Shown here one piece after another: positions 50,984 through 59,643 of a stretch of 64,000 nt of DNA. Position 1 is the first letter of the stretch. Each line of letters opens with the position of its first letter. Source of the stretch: Hanamia caeni (GTDB taxonomy: Bacteria > Bacteroidota > Bacteroidia > Chitinophagales > Chitinophagaceae). Under the pieces are notes generated by a model. That model saw only the letters and a list, made by a program, of their open reading frames with translations, made no database searches and was not told the DNA's origin. The position numbers and the translations under genes are program-made. The DNA lies in the NCBI RefSeq assembly GCF_003721595.1, contig NZ_RJJR01000021.1, positions 1 to 64,000 of the forward strand. The letters are read 5' to 3'.

Positions 50984-51751
50984 ATGTTATCAATCAAAAA
51001 CTTACATGCCTCTGTAGAGGGAAAGCAGATTTTAAAAGGAATTAATCTTGAGGTAAATGCAGGCGAAGTTCATGCGATTATGGGACCAAATGGTTCAGGA
51101 AAAAGTACGCTGGCATCGGTTTTGGCAGGAAGAGAAGAATACGAAGTCACCGAAGGTTCCGTTGAATTTTTGGGAAAAGATATTTTGGAATTATCGCCTG
51201 AAGACCGCGCCCGTGAGGGCCTTTTCCTCGCTTTCCAATATCCTGTGGAAATTCCGGGAGTGAGCACTAACAATTTTATCAAAACTGCTTTAAACGAAAA
51301 GAGGAAATATCACGGACAGCCGCCTTTGGACGCAGCTTCATTTATGAAACTGGTGAGAGAAAAAACAAAATTGGTAGAGATTGACAAATCTTTATTGACG
51401 CGTTCTATTAACGAAGGATTTTCCGGTGGTGAAAAAAAGAAAAATGAAATTTTCCAGATGGCGATGCTGGAACCTGTGCTCACTATTTTGGACGAAACCG
51501 ATTCAGGTCTTGATATTGATGCATTGCGCATCGTAGCGAGCGGCGTCAATAAATTACGCGATGAAAACCGCGCCATCATTGTGATTACGCACTATCAGCG
51601 TTTGTTGGATTATTTGCAACCCGATTTTGTTCATGTATTACTGAATGGAAAAATCGTAAGAAACGGCACTAAAGAACTCGCTTTGGAACTGGAAGAAAAA
51701 GGATATGATTTTATTAAAGAAGAGTTTAGTTTGAATGGAACGGGAGCGTAG
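50984..51751 (+). CDS. sufC: Fe-S cluster assembly ATPase SufC
   Basis: Cytosolic ABC-type ATPase of the SufBCD complex, 255 aa. Walker A is GPNGSGKST near residue 35. The SufC-specific signature is NEGFSGGEKKKNEIFQMA, followed by Walker B LTILDETDSGLDIDAL and the H-loop VITHYQRLL. It powers conformational change of SufB/SufD during cluster assembly. It lies 142 bp after sufB, with repeats in the gap. Confidence 0.97.
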   Translation: MLSIKNLHASVEGKQILKGINLEVNAGEVHAIMGPNGSGKSTLASVLAGREEYEVTEGSVEFLGKDILELSPEDRAREGLFLAFQYPVEIPGVSTNNFIKTALNEKRKYHGQPPLDAASFMKLVREKTKLVEIDKSLLTRSINEGFSGGEKKKNEIFQMAMLEPVLTILDETDSGLDIDALRIVASGVNKLRDENRAIIVITHYQRLLDYLQPDFVHVLLNGKIVRNGTKELALELEEKGYDFIKEEFSLNGTGA

Positions 51752-51785
51752 AGAGTTGAGGTTGAGGGTTAAGAAATTTTAGAAA

Positions 51786-51822
51786 GTTTAGATAGGTTTA
51801 GATGGTTTAGATTGGTTTAGAT
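51786..51822. repeat. Four GTTTAGAT repeats between sufC and sufD
   Basis: GTTTAGAT at 51786, 51796, 51805 and 51815, spaced 9-10 bp. A non-coding simple repeat in the operon gap. Confidence 0.8.
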
Positions 51823-51875
51823 AAAATCAAAAATACTTTGTGTCAATTTGTATAACTGGCGGCAATTAAAATAAA

Positions 51876-53195
51876 ATGGAAAAAATTAATTTAGCATATT
51901 TCGGCGAAAAATTTAAAGATTTGCAATCATCAAATCCAGACGCTTTCCTCAGCAGGATAAGGCAAAAAGGCTTTGATAACTTTACTGGCAAAGGTATTCC
52001 CACACATAAAAATGAAGAATGGAAATATAGCGCGCTGAATGTTGGCGATCTATTTAAAAAAGAATACCAGCTAACAGGTGTTGAAAAAGATTTCAATATC
52101 ACTAAAGCTGATATTGATGAAATGCGCTTACCCGGATTTGAAAATGCGAATGAATTGGTTTTTGTAAATGGAAAATATGTTCCCGGCCTTTCTTCCATCC
52201 GCACATCTTCAGAACATTTGGTCATTCTTCCTCTTGAAGAAGCAGAAAACGGAATTTATAAAGACATTGTGAAGGAAAATTTGGGCAAAAGCGCAATTTT
52301 TATCAATGACGGCATTCATGCGCTTAACACGTCTTTTATTTATGGCGGCGTTTTCATCCTGGCAGTAAAGAAACAAATAATTGAAAATCCTGTTTTCCTC
52401 TATCACGTCTCAGATGCCCGTGACAATCACATTTTGGCGCAGCCGCGTAGCCTGGTGTTCGTGGATGAAAGAGCTAAACTGCAGATGGTAGAAACTTACA
52501 AAACCATCGGCCCGATGGATAGCTTTACAAACGAAGTGGCAGAAGTAGTTGTTGAACGGGATGCCATTTTTGAGCATTATAAAATTCAAAATGATAAGGC
52601 AGCAGCGAGCCAGGTGGGCACTACTCACGTTCGCCAGGTGGGAAAAAGTCACGCGCATACGTTGGTAATTTCTCTAAATGGCGATACGATAAGAAACAAT
52701 ACCAACATCATTATGGAAGCGGAAGGAAATGAAGCGCACATGTATGGTTTGTATTTGCTGAAAGGCAAAACCCACGTAGATAATCACACTCTTGTAGATA
52801 ATAAAATGCCGAATTGTTTCAGCAATGAATTGTATAAAGGAGTAATTGACGATAATGCAACAGGCGTGTTTAGCGGAAGGATTTTCGTAAGGCCTGATGC
52901 GCAAAAAACCAACGCCTATCAAACCAATAATAATATTTTATTGAGTGAGAAGGCCAGCGCCAACAGTAAGCCGCAGTTGGAAATTTATGCGGATGATGTA
53001 AAATGCTCGCATGGGTGCACCGTTGGAAGGCTTGATGAAGAAGCTTTATTTTATTTGCAAACCCGCGGCATTTCCAAAGAACATGCGCAGGCAATGCTGC
53101 TCCAGGCTTATGCCGCCAGCATCGTGGAACAAATAAAAATAGAGCCGCTTCGTGAATATGCTGAGCAACTTATCTCTGAGCGATTGTCAGATTAA
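51876..53195 (+). CDS. sufD: Fe-S cluster assembly protein SufD
   Basis: SufB paralogue forming the SufB-SufD heterodimer, 439 aa. The N-terminus has the helical GIPTHKNEEWKYSALNV motif. The beta-helix core includes VVERDAIFEHYKIQNDKAA and the C-terminal DDVKCSHGCTVGRLDEEALFYLQTRGI, with the conserved Cys-Ser-His equivalent to the functional His360 of E. coli SufD. It is co-oriented with sufC (124-bp gap) and the DinB-like gene. Confidence 0.96.
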   Translation: MEKINLAYFGEKFKDLQSSNPDAFLSRIRQKGFDNFTGKGIPTHKNEEWKYSALNVGDLFKKEYQLTGVEKDFNITKADIDEMRLPGFENANELVFVNGKYVPGLSSIRTSSEHLVILPLEEAENGIYKDIVKENLGKSAIFINDGIHALNTSFIYGGVFILAVKKQIIENPVFLYHVSDARDNHILAQPRSLVFVDERAKLQMVETYKTIGPMDSFTNEVAEVVVERDAIFEHYKIQNDKAAASQVGTTHVRQVGKSHAHTLVISLNGDTIRNNTNIIMEAEGNEAHMYGLYLLKGKTHVDNHTLVDNKMPNCFSNELYKGVIDDNATGVFSGRIFVRPDAQKTNAYQTNNNILLSEKASANSKPQLEIYADDVKCSHGCTVGRLDEEALFYLQTRGISKEHAQAMLLQAYAASIVEQIKIEPLREYAEQLISERLSD

Positions 53196-53232
53196 CGACT
53201 TATGCAAACTGACATTTTCTTAATTCAAAAAC

Positions 53233-53700
53233 ATGAAAGAATCAATTGATATAATAAGAGGAGCCAGGAAATTTTCATTGAACCTGATTGATGGAATCTC
53301 CATCGAAAAACTAAATGAAATTCCTGAAGGATTTAATAATAACCTTGCGTGGAATTTTGCGCATGTTATAGCCAATCAGCAAATATTATGTTATCGTAAT
53401 GCTGGCGCAAAACCAGTAATCTCCGATGAAATCATTGACAAATATAAAACAGGCACCCGTCCTGAGGGTTTTATTGATGAAAAAGAATTTGAAACCTTTA
53501 AGCAATTTTTACTTTCTACAATTGATAAATTTGAAGAAGACTCCGCTACCAATATATTTGAAAATTACAAAGCCTTTGACCTTAAATCATACCCAGGTGT
53601 AAGACTTAAGAATATCAATGATGCTGCTAAGTTTGTTTCTTTTCATGATGGGCTGCACGTAGGCTATTCTATGGCATTGAAAAGAGCGCTGAAATTGTAA
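53233..53700 (+). CDS. DinB superfamily protein inside the suf operon
   Basis: Four-helix-bundle protein of 155 aa from the DinB/YfiT superfamily, which often acts as metal-dependent thiol transferase. The putative metal ligands are His44 (NFAHVIANQQ), His138 and His142 (SFHDGLHVGYS), the usual three-His set. It lies between sufD and sufS with gaps of 37 and 48 bp, so it is probably co-transcribed. Whether it takes part in Fe-S or thiol chemistry (for example bacillithiol-like S-transfer) or is simply inserted is not known. Confidence 0.88.
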   Translation: MKESIDIIRGARKFSLNLIDGISIEKLNEIPEGFNNNLAWNFAHVIANQQILCYRNAGAKPVISDEIIDKYKTGTRPEGFIDEKEFETFKQFLLSTIDKFEEDSATNIFENYKAFDLKSYPGVRLKNINDAAKFVSFHDGLHVGYSMALKRALKL

Positions 53701-53748
53701 AAGATTAATTGTAAAGAGCTATTGGGAATTTAAAATGAATACTAAAAA

Positions 53749-54993
53749 ATGGAAACATTAACCGCTATATCACCCACTTATGAGGTAAAGAAAATCAGGG
53801 AACTTTTCCCTGTTCTTAACCGCGAAGTGAACAATCAATTATTGGTTTATCTGGATAACGCAGCTACTTCCCAAAAGCCACAGGTAGTGATTGACGCGTT
53901 GAATTATTATTATTCTAATTACAATGCCAATATTCATCGCGGAATTCATACGCTTGCAGAAGAAGCCACAGCGGCGTATGAGGCCACCCGGAAAACTGTA
54001 CAGCAATTTATTAACGCCCGTTTTTCAGAAGAAATTATTTTTACAAGAGGCACTACCGAGGGAATCAATTTAGTAGCTTATACATGGGGAAGAAAAAATA
54101 TTCATGAAGGCGATGAAATAATTATTTCCACGATGGAACATCATTCCAACATTGTTCCGTGGCAAATTTTGTGTGAAGAAAAAAAAGCGGTTCTAAAAGT
54201 AATTCCGATAAATGATGATGGAGAATTGTTGATGGATGAATATAAAAAATTGCTTTCGCCAAAAACCAAATTGGTTTCAATCGTTCATGTGTCTAATGCT
54301 TTAGGAACAATTAATCCTGTTAAGGAAATAATTGAGGAAGCACATAAAATCGGCGCATTGGTTTTGGTAGATGGCGCGCAATCTTCTGTTCATTTGGATA
54401 TTGATGTACAGAAAATGGATTGTGATTTTTTTGCATTTTCAGGACATAAAGTATATGGCCCCACCGGCGTGGGCGCGCTTTATGGCAAAAGAAAAATTTT
54501 AGAAGAAATGCCCGTGTTTATGGGCGGTGGCGAAATGATTAAAGAAGTAACTTTTGAGAAAACCACTTTCAATGAATTGCCTTATAAGTTTGAAGCCGGC
54601 ACACCCAATATCGCCGACACTATTGCTTTAAAAGTGGCATTGGATTTTATCACAGAAACTAAAAAAAATATTATAAGAAATCATGAAAATGATTTGTTGA
54701 AATATGCGACCGAACAAATGAGTGCCATAGAAGGATTAAGAATAATCGGCACCGCAAAAAATAAAGTAAGCCTTATTTCTTTTGTGATAAAAAATATTCA
54801 TCCGCAGGATATCGGCGTTTTGTTAGACAACCAGGGAATCGCAGTAAGAACCGGCCACCACTGCACTGAACCCTTGATGAAGCGCTTTGGAATTCCGGGA
54901 ACTGTGCGCGCCTCTTTTGCAATGTATAATACCAAAGAAGAAGTGGACAGGCTGGTAAACGCAATTAAGAAAGCAATAAAAATGCTCACGTAA
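53749..54993 (+). CDS. sufS: Cysteine desulfurase SufS
   Basis: PLP-dependent enzyme that takes sulfur from cysteine, leaving alanine, for Fe-S assembly. It has 414 aa. YLDNAATSQKP starts the large domain, PLP is held by Lys234 in FFAFSGHKVYGPTG, and the persulfide-forming Cys372 lies in RTGHHCTEP. This is the group II (SufS) type. The stop codon directly abuts the sufE start. Confidence 0.97.
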   Translation: METLTAISPTYEVKKIRELFPVLNREVNNQLLVYLDNAATSQKPQVVIDALNYYYSNYNANIHRGIHTLAEEATAAYEATRKTVQQFINARFSEEIIFTRGTTEGINLVAYTWGRKNIHEGDEIIISTMEHHSNIVPWQILCEEKKAVLKVIPINDDGELLMDEYKKLLSPKTKLVSIVHVSNALGTINPVKEIIEEAHKIGALVLVDGAQSSVHLDIDVQKMDCDFFAFSGHKVYGPTGVGALYGKRKILEEMPVFMGGGEMIKEVTFEKTTFNELPYKFEAGTPNIADTIALKVALDFITETKKNIIRNHENDLLKYATEQMSAIEGLRIIGTAKNKVSLISFVIKNIHPQDIGVLLDNQGIAVRTGHHCTEPLMKRFGIPGTVRASFAMYNTKEEVDRLVNAIKKAIKMLT

Positions 54994-55431
54994 ATGAATG
55001 GAAATACATCAATAAAAGAACGAGAAGAAGAAATTACCGAAGAGTTTTCTTTGTTTGACAGTTGGGAAGAAAAATATGAATACATTATAGACCTTGGTAA
55101 AAATCTGGAGCCGCTGGATGAAAAATATAAAGTGCCGGAGAATATTATCAAAGGCTGCCAATCTACGGTTTGGCTTACCTCTGAATTCAAAGATGGAAAA
55201 ATTTTTTATAAGGCAGATAGTGATGCAGTGATTGTAAAAGGATTGATAAGCATGTTGATTAAAGTTTTATCAGACAATACTCCTGATGAAATACTAAACG
55301 CAAAGCTGGATTTCATTAATGACATTGGAATGATGACGCACCTGGCGCAAACCCGCTCCAATGGCTTGTTATCAATGATTAAACAAATTAAAAATTATGC
55401 GCTTGCCTATAAATCTGTAGCGTCAAACTAA
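54994..55431 (+). CDS. sufE: Sulfur acceptor protein SufE
   Basis: Accepts persulfide from SufS and passes it to SufBCD. It has 145 aa with the active Cys55 in IIKGCQSTVWL and the HLAQTRSNGL segment near the C-terminus. It starts on the base after the sufS stop, so the two proteins are made together. Confidence 0.96.
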   Translation: MNGNTSIKEREEEITEEFSLFDSWEEKYEYIIDLGKNLEPLDEKYKVPENIIKGCQSTVWLTSEFKDGKIFYKADSDAVIVKGLISMLIKVLSDNTPDEILNAKLDFINDIGMMTHLAQTRSNGLLSMIKQIKNYALAYKSVASN

Positions 55432-55443
55432 AATAAATTAAAC

Positions 55444-55755
55444 ATGGAAGCAGAAGAATTAAAAGAAAAAGTAATTGAGGCCTTGCATGAAATTTACGAC
55501 CCTGAAATTCCGGTTGATATTTATGAACTGGGATTGGTTTATGAAGTGGAAGTTTTGCCTATTAATAATGTTCAAATCGTAATGACACTTACAGCCCCGA
55601 GCTGTCCCTCCGCGCAGGAACTGCCGGTGGAAGTAGAAGATAAGATAAGAAGTCTTGAAGGCGTCAATGATGTTAGTGTATCAGTAGTTTGGGATCCACC
55701 ATGGGACAGAAGCATGATGAGCGAAGTGGCCATGCTTGAATTAGGGTTTATGTAG
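55444..55755 (+). CDS. DUF59 (MIP18/SufT-like) Fe-S assembly factor
   Basis: Small cytosolic protein of 103 aa with the family signature YDPEIPVDIYELGLVY at residues 18-33 and Cys54 in LTAPSCPSAQ, the single conserved cysteine. Relatives (SufT, PaaD-like, human CIAO2) help load Fe-S clusters onto target proteins. It lies 12 bp after sufE. Confidence 0.93.
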   Translation: MEAEELKEKVIEALHEIYDPEIPVDIYELGLVYEVEVLPINNVQIVMTLTAPSCPSAQELPVEVEDKIRSLEGVNDVSVSVVWDPPWDRSMMSEVAMLELGFM

Positions 55756-55798
55756 AAGTTATTGGTTTACTAGTTTATTTGTTTATTAAGTAATTGGT

Positions 55799-55825
55799 TT
55801 TGGCTTTAAGCATTTGGCTTTAAGC
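55799..55825. repeat. Direct repeat TTTGGCTTTAAGC x2
   Basis: Two exact 13-bp copies, 1 bp apart, in the gap before the Rrf2 gene. Similar in kind to the other simple repeats at gene junctions. Confidence 0.75.
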
Positions 55826-55846
55826 TCTCAGCAAAAAAATTTCATC

Positions 55847-56332
55847 ATGAAAATCACATCACAGGAAGAATACGGGCTACGGATATTACTGCGCATTGCA
55901 CGATGCCATGACGAAGATAGTATGAGCATACAGGCATTGAGCATTGCCGAAGGCTTATCTCCTGCCTATACGGCCAAGCTAACCAGGCTTTTGCGCCAGG
56001 CCGGTTTTATCAACAGCACCCCAGGAAATATCGGCGGCTATGTGCTGGCCAAACCATCAACTGAAATCAACGTAAATGCCGTATTAAAGACCCTTGGAGG
56101 CGCGCTTTTTTCAAAAGAATTTTGTAACGATTTTACAGGCGCCAGCAGATTATGCACCAATTCCGTTAATTGTTCCGTTCGCTCACTTTGGCAAATGGTC
56201 CAGTTTTCTATCGACCAGTTATTAGATAAAATACAATTGAGCGATTTAATTGGAAATGAAAAGCAATCTGATAATTTGCTGAATACGCTTTTACAGCAGC
56301 ATCAATATCAGCAAAGAGAAATAGCCGGTTAA
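55847..56332 (+). CDS. Rrf2 family transcriptional regulator (IscR/SufR-like)
   Basis: Probable Fe-S sensing regulator at the end of the suf operon, 161 aa from the ATG at 55847 (MKITSQEEYGLR). The longer frame opens with TTG inside the repeat region. The winged-helix domain (1-75) has the Rrf2 signature LSPAYTAKLTRLLRQAGFI and the GGYVLAKP wing. Cys93, Cys103 and Cys109 form a cluster-binding group with spacing C-x9-C-x5-C, wider than the C-x5-C-x5-C of E. coli IscR. It likely senses cluster supply and controls suf transcription; its operator is not identified here. Confidence 0.92.
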   Translation: MKITSQEEYGLRILLRIARCHDEDSMSIQALSIAEGLSPAYTAKLTRLLRQAGFINSTPGNIGGYVLAKPSTEINVNAVLKTLGGALFSKEFCNDFTGASRLCTNSVNCSVRSLWQMVQFSIDQLLDKIQLSDLIGNEKQSDNLLNTLLQQHQYQQREIAG

Positions 56333-56350
56333 TGCAGCTTAAATAAATCC

Positions 56351-56923
56351 CTATTTTTCAATGGTAACCGGTGTGCCCACAGGGATATAGCTATACAAAT
56401 CTGCAGCTTCGGAATACTTTAAAGAAACACAGCCGTCAGTCCAGTTCTGATAATAATCTACCGTCCATTCTTCCTGTGGACGTGTAGCATGTATGGCTAT
56501 ACCACCTCCTATCTGAGCATTCCTCGGAATTAAGCCTTCCGCTTTTCTTTCATCAAATTTTTTATAGCTCTCAGGATTGGGATAGTTTAATAAAAGTTCA
56601 TACTTCCATTTGGAGCTGTTTCTTTTAACAATAACTTTAAAATTGCCTTCGGGAGTCCGCTTATCGCCCGCCATATATTTATCACGAAAATCATTACTGC
56701 CAAACACACAAGGATAAGTAGCATACCAGCCCTTGTCATCATACACCCGCAATTCATACTTCTTTTTGGAAATTATAATGTAGTAAGGATTCGCAGCAGA
56801 TTCACTTTTAGCCGGTTGCTTCCGAAAATAAGAATCTCTTTTATTTGTTCGTTTACCAGGAGCTATCGAAACGATTACTATTAAAAACAGGCAAAAGAAG
56901 GCAATATATTTAAGAGGTTTCAT
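56351..56923 (-). CDS. L,D-transpeptidase (YkuD family)
   Basis: Cell-wall enzyme that cross-links peptidoglycan or attaches proteins to it, 190 aa from ATG 56923 (MKPLKYIAFF). An N-terminal membrane helix or signal (about 4-21) precedes the catalytic domain, which begins near residue 48 with YIIISKKKYELRVYD. Catalytic His145 (AIHATRPQ) and Cys165 in WTDGCVSL form the HxxxGC-like motif; the common Ser/His-Gly-Cys is Thr-Asp-Gly-Cys here. It is convergent with the Rrf2 gene (18-bp gap). Confidence 0.9.
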   Translation of the reverse strand: MKPLKYIAFFCLFLIVIVSIAPGKRTNKRDSYFRKQPAKSESAANPYYIIISKKKYELRVYDDKGWYATYPCVFGSNDFRDKYMAGDKRTPEGNFKVIVKRNSSKWKYELLLNYPNPESYKKFDERKAEGLIPRNAQIGGGIAIHATRPQEEWTVDYYQNWTDGCVSLKYSEAADLYSYIPVGTPVTIEK

Positions 56924-57044
56924 TTTGAGTAGGTGCTGCAATCTAAAAAAAACCATGATGGCTACAAAATCTGTAAACCATTCGGCATGGTGATTTAACG
57001 TTTATTTGATGGAGCTATTTCAGTTTGGTTTAATATCTGAAATG

Positions 57045-57935
57045 TTAATCCCATTGCGCTTCCTCAATCTTTCTTTGCTTATCGACTCTTTTGCTGATTA
57101 CAATGCTTATTTCATACAAAATAATAAGAGGAACGGCCACGATAGTTTGGCTGGTCCAGTCCGGAGAGGGAGTAATAACGGCTGCCACAATAAGGATAAC
57201 CACATAGGCATATTTGCGGTATTCTTTTAAAAAGGCGGGAGTGATAAGCCCTAATTTGGAAAGCACATAAGCCAGCACGGGCAATTCAAAAGCTATTCCA
57301 CAGCCCAAAATAAGAGAGGTGAGCGTATCAATATAATCATCAAGGGTTGGCATATATTTATAAACACCGAGGTGGCCTAATTGAAAATTAGCCAGGAAAT
57401 TAAATGTAAACGGAGCCAGCAGAAAATAGCCAAAAGCCGCACCCGTAAAAAAACAAAGCGAAACCCAGCCTATGCTGCCGGTGGCGTATTTAATTTCTTT
57501 TGCAGAAAGAGCGGGCTTTACAAATTTCCACACCTCCCAAATAAGGTAGGGAAACGCAATAACGATAGCGCCGATGAACGAAATACTTATAGCAGACATA
57601 AAAGGGCCGCTTACTGTATTTCCCTGGAGCTGGATATCAATCGGCGGCATACAAAGCGAATCGCCAAGATGCAGGTAATGGCTAAGACGGCAAAGGCCGG
57701 TATAGGAGATAAAATCCTTTTTTGCAGGAGCAAAAATTATATTATCAAAAATCCAGTCAACATAAACAAAAACAAATATTGCCACAACAATAAGCACTAT
57801 TGCCGACCTGAAAAGATGCCAACGCAACACTTCCAGGTGATCCATAAAACTCATCTCTGCTCCTGAGGAACTATCAGTATCTTTTCCCCGTATCTTTTTA
57901 AAAAAGGCTTTTCTTTCTGATGTTGTATTGCTCAA
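57045..57935 (-). CDS. tatC: Twin-arginine translocase subunit TatC
   Basis: Inner-membrane receptor of the Tat pathway, 296 aa with six helices. The MSFMDHLEVLRWHLFRSAIVL start matches the signal-binding region, with the conserved HLE-x-LR. IWEVWKFVKPALSAKEIKYA and the FELPVLAYVLSKLGLITP helix are also typical. The first periplasmic loop (about residues 60-95, with two Cys) is longer than in E. coli TatC. It would export folded substrates such as ActB, which carries a twin-arginine-like signal. TatA/B are not in the window. Confidence 0.95.
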   Translation of the reverse strand: MSNTTSERKAFFKKIRGKDTDSSSGAEMSFMDHLEVLRWHLFRSAIVLIVVAIFVFVYVDWIFDNIIFAPAKKDFISYTGLCRLSHYLHLGDSLCMPPIDIQLQGNTVSGPFMSAISISFIGAIVIAFPYLIWEVWKFVKPALSAKEIKYATGSIGWVSLCFFTGAAFGYFLLAPFTFNFLANFQLGHLGVYKYMPTLDDYIDTLTSLILGCGIAFELPVLAYVLSKLGLITPAFLKEYRKYAYVVILIVAAVITPSPDWTSQTIVAVPLIILYEISIVISKRVDKQRKIEEAQWD

Positions 57936-57954
57936 TTTATCTTAGTCATTTATG

Positions 57955-57962
57955 CAAATATA
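57955..57962 (-). promoter_or_regulatory. -7 element TATATTTG before tatC
   Basis: Perfect TAnnTTTG on the minus strand, 20 bp before the tatC start. No TTG at the usual upstream spacing. Confidence 0.35.
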
Positions 57963-58035
57963 ATAGTACGAATTTATTTACCGAATGGATTGGCAAAAGT
58001 ATAAATGTTATTATTTCAAATAATGGCTTCCGGTA

Positions 58036-59619
58036 TTAATGCATGGAGGAAGATAAGTCAACTTTCCGGTTTTTTCTTTCCTTTATTAAAAGAATAAAAG
58101 GCACGCAAATCAAAAACAAAATGCCGATATAAAGGAAAACATCCATATAAGACAATACCATTGCCTGCCGTGCTACTGAAAAATCCAATGATTTATAAGC
58201 AGAGTTGAGCGCCACATCGGGCGTCATTCCTTTGCTTTCAAATCCGCGCTGCATCATCGCAATATGATTCTGAAGAACAGGGCTGCTTGTCCGCAGATTG
58301 CCAATTAAATCCATGCGGTGAGTCATATTTGCCCGCGCAATAAACGTGGTAATCACCGCCACTCCAAACGATCCTCCCAATTGCCGCATCATCCCTGTGA
58401 AAGCCGCGCCCTGGCCTATTTGTTGACCGTATAAGGTAGAAAGCGCAAGCGTGGTAATAGGAATGAATAACAGGCTCAGGCCAAAACCTCTTAGAATCAA
58501 CAACCACCAAAAAGCATCCGCGGGCGTATCAGGCGTCAGGATTTTGTATCCCCATAGACTGTAAATAAAAAAAACGATTAGCCCGCCCGCAACAAGATAT
58601 TGTTGTTTTACGCCCCGTTGCAGAAGTTTCCCAATAATAGGCATCATAAATGCGGTCGCAATTCCTGAAGGAATAAACAGGAGGCCCGCGTCTTCGGCCG
58701 TCCAGCCCAATGTAGATTGAGTATACAGCGGAATGATAAAAGTAGAGCCATACAACCCAAAGCCAAGAATGAACGAAAGCACTGTGCCGATTCGCAGGTT
58801 TCCATTTTTGAGCACCCTCAGTTCTACAATCGGATTCTTATAGGTAAGCTCACGCCAGATAAAAAAGAAAAAACCAAAAATTGCCAGTACGGTGAGTGTA
58901 ATAATGGTATTACTGGTGAACCAATCATCATCATGGCCTTTCTCCAATACATATTGCAGCGAACCGACCGAAACGGCCAGCAAAATAATACCAATAAAGT
59001 CAATATTTCTCCTCGATGTTTTTTCCTGGAATTTCGGGCTTCTTACGAATTGTAATGTCAATAAGGTAGCTACAATGCCAATGGGAATATTAATATAAAA
59101 AATATAGGGCCAGCTAAAATGGTCTACAATATATCCTCCCAACGGCGGCCCTAAAGTTGGCCCGATAATCACACCTAATCCATATATGGCTTGTGACATA
59201 CCTCTTTTTTCAATAGGATAGCTTTCAGTGATAATCGTTTGCGAAGTAACAAGCAATGCGCCACCGCCAAGCCCCTGGCAAAAGCGGAAAATTACCAATT
59301 CCCATATTCCCGTGGCATTGCCGCATAAAAATGAAAAGGTGGTAAAAATCATAATAGAAGCCGCAAAATAATTTCTTCTTCCAAACTGTTGCGACAACCA
59401 GCTTGTCATAGGCACAACGATTACATTCCCAATAGCGTAGGCAGTAACTACCCATCCGATTTCGGTTAATGTAGCGCCGAGGTTTCCCTTCATGTCGGTG
59501 AGCGCCACATTTACAATGGTGGTATCGACAATTTCGAGCAACGCTGCGATTATAGCCGTTATCGTTACTATAACCCGCCTTGACCCATATTCTACCAGAG
59601 AATTATCCTGTTGCATCAT
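58036..59619 (-). CDS. DHA2-family MFS multidrug efflux transporter (EmrB-like)
   Basis: Inner-membrane drug/proton antiporter, 527 aa with 14 predicted helices. ALLEIVDTTIVNVALTDM in helix 1 is the DHA2 motif D1. WVVTAYAIGNVIVVP and SWLSQQFGRRNYF (motif A) follow, then the motif C-like GLGVIIGPTLGPPLGGYIVD. It forms a tripartite pump with the periplasmic adaptor and outer-membrane channel encoded upstream (24- and 19-bp gaps). Substrate spectrum unknown. Confidence 0.94.
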   Translation of the reverse strand: MMQQDNSLVEYGSRRVIVTITAIIAALLEIVDTTIVNVALTDMKGNLGATLTEIGWVVTAYAIGNVIVVPMTSWLSQQFGRRNYFAASIMIFTTFSFLCGNATGIWELVIFRFCQGLGGGALLVTSQTIITESYPIEKRGMSQAIYGLGVIIGPTLGPPLGGYIVDHFSWPYIFYINIPIGIVATLLTLQFVRSPKFQEKTSRRNIDFIGIILLAVSVGSLQYVLEKGHDDDWFTSNTIITLTVLAIFGFFFFIWRELTYKNPIVELRVLKNGNLRIGTVLSFILGFGLYGSTFIIPLYTQSTLGWTAEDAGLLFIPSGIATAFMMPIIGKLLQRGVKQQYLVAGGLIVFFIYSLWGYKILTPDTPADAFWWLLILRGFGLSLLFIPITTLALSTLYGQQIGQGAAFTGMMRQLGGSFGVAVITTFIARANMTHRMDLIGNLRTSSPVLQNHIAMMQRGFESKGMTPDVALNSAYKSLDFSVARQAMVLSYMDVFLYIGILFLICVPFILLIKERKNRKVDLSSSMH

Positions 59620-59643
59620 GTATCCGGAAAAGCTTTAATAATT

